Of a DNA stretch of 64,000 nucleotides, positions 58,651 through 64,000 are shown in pieces; position 1 is the first letter of the stretch; the number at the start of each line of letters is the position of its first letter. A program made the translations under genes and the position numbers. The stretch is from QHVT01 sp036389275 (GTDB lineage Bacteria > Acidobacteriota > Thermoanaerobaculia > Gp7-AA8). Below the pieces are notes generated by a model. That model was given only the letters and a program-made list of their open reading frames with translations, did not search any database and was not told the origin of the DNA. Where the stretch lies: positions 18,066 through 82,065 of the forward strand of contig DASVQE010000014.1 of assembly GCA_036389275.1 (NCBI GenBank), written 5' to 3'.

Positions 58651-59225
58651 TCCGCACGCTCTCCGGTTTCCTCGGCCTGCCGTCCGATTGGGACTTTCTC
58701 CCGTGGCCTCATGATCCCGACCGCGGCAACGTGCTCCTCGGCTACTCAATGGGCGGCCGCCGCGCGCTGCAACTGCTCGAGCGCGAGCGCTACGATCGCG
58801 CGGTCATCGTGTCGGCTGGTTTGAACGCGCCCGAAGACGCGCGCCGCGCACGTGACGAAACGTGGGCGAGGCGCTTCGAATCGGAGGAGTGGTCATCGCT
58901 GATGCGCGACTGGAACGCGCAGCCGGTATTCGGCGGCCACGTCGTCCAACGTCGCGAAGAAGACTACGACCGCCGCGAGCTCGCCCGTCAGTTGCGCGAG
59001 TGGTCGCCCGCGGTCTTGCCGCCGCCGCAACTCGAATCGATCGCCACGCCGGTGCTCTGGGTCGCCGGCGAGCGCGATGCAAAGTACGTCGAGGTCGCCC
59101 GCCGCGCCGTCGCACGCGTGCCGCATGCGGAGCTCTGGATCTGCCCGAACGCCGGACATCGCGTGCCGTGGGAACAGCCGCAGGCGTTCGTGTCGCGATT
59201 GCGCGAGTTCCTCGAATTGCAATAA
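58647..59225 (+). CDS. menH: MenH, SHCHC synthase (shortened alpha/beta hydrolase)
   Basis: A 192-residue alpha/beta hydrolase that removes pyruvate from SEPHCHC. It has LSGFLGLPSDWDFLP at the start, the nucleophile LLGYSMGGRRALQL, the aspartate in VAGERDAKY and the histidine in NAGHRVPWEQP. About 40 residues found between the oxyanion loop and the nucleophile in ordinary MenH are missing, so only 15 residues separate DWDFLP from LLGYS. The GTG at 58647 overlaps menD-C at GTGA. Confidence 0.85.
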   Translation: MIRTLSGFLGLPSDWDFLPWPHDPDRGNVLLGYSMGGRRALQLLERERYDRAVIVSAGLNAPEDARRARDETWARRFESEEWSSLMRDWNAQPVFGGHVVQRREEDYDRRELARQLREWSPAVLPPPQLESIATPVLWVAGERDAKYVEVARRAVARVPHAELWICPNAGHRVPWEQPQAFVSRLREFLELQ

Positions 59226-59228
59226 CGT
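59223..59228 (+). promoter_or_regulatory. Candidate internal -10 box TAACGT before menB
   Basis: TAACGT ends seven bases before the menB ATG. menB has no Shine-Dalgarno in the ten-base gap after menH, so a second, leaderless promoter inside the operon is possible. Confidence 0.35.
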
Positions 59229-59235
59229 CCGCGTC

Positions 59236-60060
59236 ATGGCAGAGACCTGGCACAAGCTGCACGATTTCGAAGACATCAAGTACGAGCGCACCGATGACGG
59301 GATCGCCAAGATCACCATCAATCGTCCCGAGGTGCGCAATGCGTTTCGTCCGAAAACTGTCGGTGAGCTGAAGCTCGCGTTCGACATGGCGCGCGACGAC
59401 TCCGAGATCGGCGTCGTCATCCTTACCGGCGAAGGCCCCGACGCCTTCTGCTCCGGCGGCGATCAGCGCGTGCGCGGCAAGGGCGGCTACATCGACGAGA
59501 AAGAGAAGATCCCGCGCCTCAACATTCTCGACGTGCAGAAGCAGATCCGCAGTCTGCCGAAGCCGGTCGTGGCGATGGTGGCCGGCTACGCCATCGGCGG
59601 CGGCCACGTGCTGCACGTCGTCTGCGACCTGACCATCGCCGCGGAGAACGCGCGTTTCGGCCAGACTGGCCCGCGCGTCGGCTCGTTCGACGCCGGCCTC
59701 GGCTCGTCGTATCTGGCGCGTATCGTCGGCCAGAAAAAAGCGCGCGAGATCTGGTTCCTCTGCCGTCAGTACGACGCGCAGCAGGCGTTGCAGATGGGGC
59801 TCATCAACACGGTGGTCCCGCTCGACCGGCTCGAGGAAGAGACGCTGCAGTGGTGCCGCGAGATGCTCGCGCTCTCGCCGATGGCGCTGCGCTTTCTGAA
59901 GGCGGCGATGAATGCCGATTGCGACGGCCAGATCGGCCTGCTCGATTTCGGCGGCAGCGCCACGCTGCTCTACTACCTGTCGGAGGAAGCGCAGGAAGGC
60001 CGCGACGCGTACGTGGAGAAGCGCAAGCCGCAGTTCGACAAGTTCACGCGGTTCCCGTGA
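59236..60060 (+). CDS. menB: 1,4-dihydroxy-2-naphthoyl-CoA synthase
   Basis: A 274-residue crotonase-fold enzyme. It has the MenB signature DAFCSGGDQRVRGKGGY, VAMVAGYAIGGGHVLHVVCDL, GPRVGSFDAGLGSSYLARIVG and RDAYVEKRKPQFDKFTRFP at the end, which is characteristic of MenB. It closes the second ring of the naphthoate. The length is normal, unlike its shortened neighbours. The stop overlaps the menA GTG. Confidence 0.97.
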   Translation: MAETWHKLHDFEDIKYERTDDGIAKITINRPEVRNAFRPKTVGELKLAFDMARDDSEIGVVILTGEGPDAFCSGGDQRVRGKGGYIDEKEKIPRLNILDVQKQIRSLPKPVVAMVAGYAIGGGHVLHVVCDLTIAAENARFGQTGPRVGSFDAGLGSSYLARIVGQKKAREIWFLCRQYDAQQALQMGLINTVVPLDRLEEETLQWCREMLALSPMALRFLKAAMNADCDGQIGLLDFGGSATLLYYLSEEAQEGRDAYVEKRKPQFDKFTRFP

Positions 60061-60923
60061 GGCGCTGGCTCCTCGCGGCGCGTCCGAAAACGCTCTCGGC
60101 GGCAGTGGTGCCGGTGATGATCGGCTCCGCGCTCGCCGCGCAGGAGCCGCCCGGCGTGAGCTGGCCGCATTTCTTCTGCGCGCTCCTCGGCGCGGTGATG
60201 ATTCAGGTCGCGACGAATCTCATCAACGATGCGCTCGACTTCAAGAAAGGTGCGGACACCGGCGAGCGCCTCGGCCCGATCCGCGTCACGCAGGCCGGTC
60301 TGATCTCGGCGGAGACGGTGATGCGCGGAGCATGGTTCTCTCTTTTCATCGCCGCGGCCGCCGGCATCCCGCTGATCTATCGCGGCGGCTGGCCGATTCT
60401 CATCATCGGACTCGGCTCCATCGCCGCGGCGTATCTCTACACCGGCGGTCCGTTTCCGCTCGCGTATCACGGACTCGGCGAAGTGTTCGTGCTGGTCTTC
60501 TTCGGCTTCGTCGCCGTCGGCGGCACGTTCTACGTGCATTCGTTGCAGTACACGCGCGCCGCCTGCCTCGGCGGTTTCGCGGCTGGCTCGCTGGCCATCG
60601 TGCTGCTCGTCATCAACAACCTGCGCGACGTCGACGGCGATCGCCGCAGCAACAAACGCACGTTGGCAGTGCGCTTCGGCGAAGGCTTCGCGCGCGCCGA
60701 GATCGTCACCTTCACGCTCGCGCCGTTCGCCGCCGTGGCGCTGATCGCCTGGATGCAGTCGCGACCCTGGCTGCTGCTCACGCTCGTCGCGCTGCCGCTC
60801 GCCGCGCTGCTGCTCGCGCGCGTGCGGCGCAGCCGCGGCGCGGAGCTCAATCGCTGTCTCGCACTCGCCGGCGCGCTGCAGTGGCTGTTCGGCGTGCTGT
60901 TCGTCGCCGGCACGATCGTCTGA
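60057..60923 (+). CDS. menA: 1,4-dihydroxy-2-naphthoate polyprenyltransferase
   Basis: A 288-residue membrane prenyltransferase of the UbiA fold with about eight or nine helices. The first Asp-rich motif is NLINDALDFKKGADT near residues 54-68, and the second is NNLRDVDGDRRSNKRTLAVRFG near 190. It attaches the isoprenoid tail. The start is GTG in a GTGA overlap with menB. The stop TGA overlaps the menC ATG by one base. Confidence 0.95.
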   Translation: MRRWLLAARPKTLSAAVVPVMIGSALAAQEPPGVSWPHFFCALLGAVMIQVATNLINDALDFKKGADTGERLGPIRVTQAGLISAETVMRGAWFSLFIAAAAGIPLIYRGGWPILIIGLGSIAAAYLYTGGPFPLAYHGLGEVFVLVFFGFVAVGGTFYVHSLQYTRAACLGGFAAGSLAIVLLVINNLRDVDGDRRSNKRTLAVRFGEGFARAEIVTFTLAPFAAVALIAWMQSRPWLLLTLVALPLAALLLARVRRSRGAELNRCLALAGALQWLFGVLFVAGTIV

Positions 60924-61771
60924 TGCAGATCGCGTTCTGGCGCTACACGCTGAAGCCGCGCCGGCGGCTGAGCGGCGTCGCGCGCGACGGCGTGCGCGAA
61001 GGCGCGCTGCTGCGCGTGGGCGACGGCTACGCCGACGTGCATCCCTGGCCCGAGCTCGGCGACGCACCGCTCGATGAACAGCTCGCGCGCCTGTCGCGCG
61101 GCGAGCTCACGCCACTCACGCGCGCCGCGTTGCATCACGCGCAAATCGACGGCGAAGCCCGCCGCCGCGGCATCTCGCTCTTCGCCGGCCTCACCATCCC
61201 CGAAAGCCACTGGCCCGGCCCCGACCCGCCGCCCGGTTTCGACACCGTCAAGCTCAAGTCGATCGACGTCATCCCGAACGATGTGCGCCTCCGCATCGAC
61301 TTCAACGCGCGCCTGACTCCCGACGAGTTCGTGCGCATCGCTCAGAAACTCCCACGCGAGCGCATCGACTTCATCGAAGACCCCTGCCCCTACGACGCGA
61401 AGGTGTGGCGCGACCTCGAGCACCGCACCAACCTCCGCCTCGCCCTCGACCGGTCCATCGCGCCGCCGACCGCGCCCGCCCCATCCGTCATCATCCACAA
61501 ACCCGCCTTATCAGCCACCTTCCCGCAGACAACCGCGGAGGTCGTCGTCACCTCCTACATGGACCACCCCCTAGGCCAATTCACCGCCGCCTACATCGCC
61601 GCCACCAACAACGTCAGCCCGCGCTGCGGCCTCTTCACCCACACCCTCTACGACCCGGACCAATTCATCGAAACCATCCACTCCACCGCCGCCCGCCTCC
61701 ACCCACCACCCGGCACCGGCATCGGCTTCGATGACCTGCTCGCAAAGGTGCGCTGGTCGCCGCTCAACTAA
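60923..61771 (+). CDS. menC: o-Succinylbenzoate synthase
   Basis: A 282-residue enolase-superfamily enzyme, compact compared with the 320-residue E. coli protein. Visible are the N-terminal cap (FWRYTLKPRRRLSG), the lysines in TVKLKS, the metal ligands RIDFNA, FIEDP and ALDRS, and the last lysine in IIHKPA. Sequence identity to known MenC is low, and context supports the call. From about 61,480 the coding sequence becomes markedly C- and A-rich on the plus strand, continuing into the next spacer. Confidence 0.88.
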   Translation: MQIAFWRYTLKPRRRLSGVARDGVREGALLRVGDGYADVHPWPELGDAPLDEQLARLSRGELTPLTRAALHHAQIDGEARRRGISLFAGLTIPESHWPGPDPPPGFDTVKLKSIDVIPNDVRLRIDFNARLTPDEFVRIAQKLPRERIDFIEDPCPYDAKVWRDLEHRTNLRLALDRSIAPPTAPAPSVIIHKPALSATFPQTTAEVVVTSYMDHPLGQFTAAYIAATNNVSPRCGLFTHTLYDPDQFIETIHSTAARLHPPPGTGIGFDDLLAKVRWSPLN

Positions 61772-62077
61772 ACACCGGCGCAACGTCCGCCCGCCGCACC
61801 ACCTCTCGACTCATCCCTCAGTCTCATCCCTCGTCGCGCCTCACGCCTCACCTGAGCTCCTTACGCCTCGCCACATCACGACTCATCCCTCACTCCGCGA
61901 TCCCGCACCTCGCGCGCCGCGTGAACTCTTTTCATCCCGCCGCATCACTCCTCACTCCCGCGTTTTCACTTCAACTCCTTGCATCTCTCCGCCTCTCTAC
62001 TCATCCCTCATCCCTCATCCCTGACTTCTCATCCCTCGCGACAGCGCCAAATCCTTCCCCACCACCGAAGTTAAAAC
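61772..62077 (+). repeat. C/T-rich spacer with repeated TCATCCCT
   Basis: A 318-base gene-free stretch (61772-62089) that is strongly pyrimidine-rich on the plus strand. TCATCCCT or its core recurs at least seven times, with three tandem heptamers (CATCCCT) near 62000-62030. I see no hairpin or gene in it. Confidence 0.6.
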
Positions 62078-62083
62078 TACGAT
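62078..62083 (+). promoter_or_regulatory. Candidate -10 box TACGAT before the ABM-domain gene
   Basis: TACGAT ends six bases before the ATG at 62090. With no Shine-Dalgarno in the CCCCC that follows, a leaderless transcript is likely, making this and menE a separate unit from menF-menC. Confidence 0.45.
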
Positions 62084-62089
62084 TCCCCC

Positions 62090-62485
62090 ATGAACCGCCT
62101 GATCCTCTTCCTCGCCCTCGCCGCTGCAGGTGTCATCGCCTGCGCCACCGCCCGCACCAAACCCGCCGCGCCGCGCGTCGCGCGCATCTGGCACGGGCAG
62201 GTTGCCGCCAGCCGCGGCGACGAGTACGAGCGCTACATCTACGAGAGCGGCATCCGGAAGCTCCGCGCCACGCCCGGCAACCTCGGCGTGCAGTTGTTCC
62301 GCCGCACCGTCGGCGACCGCGAAGACTTCATCGTCATCTCCTACTGGCCGTCCGAAGACGCGATCCGCGCGTATGCCGGCGCCGAGGTTACGAAGGCGCG
62401 GCTCCTGCCGCGGGATCCGGAGTTCCTCATCGATCCGGAGCCGGAGGTCAGGCACTTCACCATCGTCGCCGACGACAAACCGTGA
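62090..62485 (+). CDS. Putative lipoprotein with an antibiotic-biosynthesis-monooxygenase-like domain
   Basis: A 131-residue protein. The N-terminus (LILFLALAAAGVIACATA) looks like a lipoprotein signal with Cys at residue 18. The rest resembles the small ABM dimeric alpha-beta barrel: RIWHGQVAASRGDEYERYIYESG, NLGVQLFRRTVGDREDFIVISYWPSEDAIRAYAG. Relatives are often of unknown function. Its TGA overlaps the menE GTG, so it is translated with menE. Whether it acts on quinones is speculation. Confidence 0.72.
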   Translation: MNRLILFLALAAAGVIACATARTKPAAPRVARIWHGQVAASRGDEYERYIYESGIRKLRATPGNLGVQLFRRTVGDREDFIVISYWPSEDAIRAYAGAEVTKARLLPRDPEFLIDPEPEVRHFTIVADDKP

Positions 62486-63534
62486 TCGACTGGCGCTCCT
62501 CCGAATCCCACCTGCTCCTCAATCCGCGCATGCCGGAGGAGGAGCGGCGGCGGCTGGAGAGCTTCGTCACGCCGCTCGAGTCGCACGTCTGGCTCGCCAC
62601 CTCCGGCACCAGCGGCGCGCTGAAACTCACCGCGCTCTCGAAGCGCGCACTTCTCGTATCCGCCGCCGCCGTCAATCGCCACCTCGAATCCACCGCGCGC
62701 GACGTCTGGTACTGCGTGCTCCCGACGTTCCACGTCGGCGGCGTCAGCATCCATGCACGCGCCTTCCTCTCCGGCGCGCGCGTCGTCGAGCTGCCGTGGG
62801 ATCCGCACGCCTTCGCCGCCTCGCGCGAGCTCACGCTCGCTTCGCTCGTTCCGGCGCAGGTGAGCGACCTCGTTCGCGAGCGCCTCGATCCGCCGCCGTC
62901 ATTACGGGCAATCGTGGTGGGCGGCGGCGCGCTCGGCGACGACCTCTACGGCGCCGCCCGCGCCGCCGGCTGGCCGCTTCTCCCGAGTTACGGAATGACG
63001 GAATGCTGCTCGCAGGTCGCCACGGCCACGCTCGCTTCACCCGAGCTGATCCTGCTCGATCACGTCGATGCACGCATTGAGGCCGACGGTCGCATTGCAC
63101 TGCAGAGCGAGTCTCTATTGACCGGCTACGGCACCGAGCACGGCTTTATTGATGCGAAGCAGAACGGCTGGTTCATTACAGAAGACCTCGGCATTGTGCG
63201 AGGGCGGGTATTACACGTCGCCGGCCGCAGAGGAGAATTCGTGAAAATCGGCGGCGAATCGGTCGATTTAGCCAGGCTCGACCGCATTGTGAGCTCCGTC
63301 GCCGGCGACCGCGCCGCCATCGTGGCCATGCCCGACCCGCGCCTCGGACACGTCATCCATCTGGTCGTCGAGCGAGGCGCCGACACCGCCATCATCGCCG
63401 CCGCGTACGACGCCCGCGTGCACCCGTTCGAGCGCGCCCGGCGCGTGCATTTGGTATCGCGAATCCCGCGCACCGCCCTCGGCAAGCTCAAGCGTGTCGA
63501 GCTCGCCGCGAGTCTTCCAACCAGCGTGGAATAG
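62482..63534 (+). CDS. menE: o-Succinylbenzoyl-CoA synthetase (short form)
   Basis: A 350-residue adenylate-forming enzyme. P-loop ATSGTSGALK near residue 40, LPTFHVGGVSIHARAF, YGMTECCSQVAT, TEDLGIVRGRVLHVAGRRGEFVKIGGESV and the final catalytic lysine in RTALGKLKRVEL are present. It lacks the first 100 or so residues of E. coli-type MenE (451). The start is GTG in a GTGA overlap. Context in the men cluster fixes the substrate. It ends the run. No T-tract terminator is obvious after it. Confidence 0.9.
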   Translation: MIDWRSSESHLLLNPRMPEEERRRLESFVTPLESHVWLATSGTSGALKLTALSKRALLVSAAAVNRHLESTARDVWYCVLPTFHVGGVSIHARAFLSGARVVELPWDPHAFAASRELTLASLVPAQVSDLVRERLDPPPSLRAIVVGGGALGDDLYGAARAAGWPLLPSYGMTECCSQVATATLASPELILLDHVDARIEADGRIALQSESLLTGYGTEHGFIDAKQNGWFITEDLGIVRGRVLHVAGRRGEFVKIGGESVDLARLDRIVSSVAGDRAAIVAMPDPRLGHVIHLVVERGADTAIIAAAYDARVHPFERARRVHLVSRIPRTALGKLKRVELAASLPTSVE

Positions 63535-63681
63535 CCACTACCCCTCGGTCGTTATCCTCGGTCCCGACGCGGAAAACGATCTCTGAAAAAACAACCGTAA
63601 CTCTCGCAGCGTCAGCAGCTTGACGACGCGGCCCGGAATACGAAGCAAGGCACGGTGGTTATCCTCGTTACCTGCACGACG

Positions 63682-63710
63682 TTGACAAAGTCGCGCGGCG
63701 CACCTAAGAT
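63682..63710 (+). promoter_or_regulatory. Strong promoter, probable rRNA P1
   Basis: TTGACA at 63682-63687 and TAAGAT at 63705-63710 are 17 bases apart. This is the best promoter match in the window, in a 466-base region with no gene. Confidence 0.7.
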
Positions 63711-63810
63711 CCTCGGTTCCTGCAGTTCGATCTTTCCAGCAGCAACAATCGGCGAGAGTGAGCAGTTCCGGGTCAGACGGAATGGGTTCGTGCGAACGAA
63801 AACATTCCGC

Positions 63811-63840
63811 TTGACACGGACCGGAGGGGTCTGGCAATCT
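63811..63840 (+). promoter_or_regulatory. Second promoter, probable rRNA P2
   Basis: TTGACA at 63811-63816 and CAATCT at 63835-63840 are 18 bases apart. The -35 is perfect and the -10 weak. Confidence 0.5.
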
Positions 63841-64000
63841 AGCCGCCCTTTCGCGAGGCCGGTTCCTTGACAACTGAATAGGAAAGCAACGAAGGCAAAC
63901 GTGATTCCTTTGAGTCCTGAGAAATGGACTCTACAGAAACACACAAGAAGTATCCGAATAAGCATCAGTCGTTTGACTGATGTCAGAGCTTCAAATTCAA
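63841..64000 (+). other. Probable leader of an rRNA operon
   Basis: The sequence TTGACAACTGAATA at 63867-63880 resembles the conserved leader found upstream of 16S genes. Further on, a perfect 8-bp hairpin CATCAGTC/GACTGATG (63963-63982, loop GTTT) and the AT-rich end CTTCAAATTCAA look like the last bases before a 16S rRNA 5' end. The gene itself would start beyond the window. Confidence 0.6.

Noticed and set aside
61790..62040. CRISPR array suggested by repeated TCATCCCT
   Set aside because: The units are short, irregular and partly tandem, with no spacers of constant size and no cas genes.
63538..63965. Short open frames on both strands after menE
   Set aside because: They cover the promoter and leader region of the likely rRNA operon, lack ribosome binding sites and have no family-like sequence.

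Overview
The window is high-GC bacterial chromosome, dense with genes and with no phage, IS, CRISPR or plasmid signature. Several features point to Acidobacteriota, possibly a Thermoanaerobaculia-like soil lineage. These are the zinc-ribbon insertion near the N-terminus of RpoB, an Oar-type TonB receptor with a carboxypeptidase-regulatory-like N-terminal domain, menaquinone rather than ubiquinone biosynthesis, and many secreted proteins of the same style. The assignment is inference from gene content, not a phylogeny.

Layout. 1-2.3 kb: the 5' end of folD (minus) diverges from a surface protein with carboxypeptidase-regulatory-like repeats. 2.4-11.0 kb: a housekeeping block, rplM-rpsI, rpsB-tsf, pyrH-frr-ispD-ispF-gltX-pyrD-rlmB, with most junctions from frr onward overlapping by 1-4 bases. 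11.1-23.9 kb: tRNA-Thr/Tyr/Gly/Thr, rpmG, tRNA-Trp, secE, nusG, rplK, rplA, rplJ, rplL, rpoB, a small four-cysteine protein, rpoC, closed by a strong terminator. 24-37.3 kb: accessory genes (S41 peptidase, two MOSC proteins, APC permease, PaiB-like FMN protein, HAD phosphatase, penicillin acylase, DUF1206 protein, HU, GNAT, Old Yellow Enzyme, TrmJ-like methyltransferase, phosphatase-TPR lipoprotein). 37.3-50.9 kb: TonB receptor, GNAT, cyclic-peptide-type ABC exporter, secreted protein, MerR/TipAS regulator, gluQ, esterase, cstA, trypsin-like protease, outer-membrane barrel, SWIB protein, VOC protein and a helix-turn-helix protein. 50.9-56.3 kb: menG-thrA-thrB-thrC on the minus strand. 56.3-63.5 kb: a nearly complete and unusually compact menaquinone operon, menF, menD in two pieces, menH, menB, menA, menC, an ABM-domain lipoprotein, menE. 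63.5-64 kb: a noncoding leader with promoters that looks like the upstream region of an rRNA operon whose 16S gene would start just past the window.

The most notable observations are these. (1) MenD is encoded by two adjacent open frames joined by a GTGA stop/start overlap, with catalytic motifs intact in both. (2) A -10-like hexamer lies 6-9 bases upstream of the start codon in at least a dozen operon-first genes that lack a Shine-Dalgarno sequence, suggesting widespread leaderless transcription. (3) A decayed tandem duplication lies between gluQ and the esterase gene. (4) An unrecognised 61-residue four-cysteine protein sits between rpoB and rpoC. (5) Two very similar intergenic hairpins are built from an eight-base TCCTCGGN repeat. 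I found no convincing new defence or mobile system.
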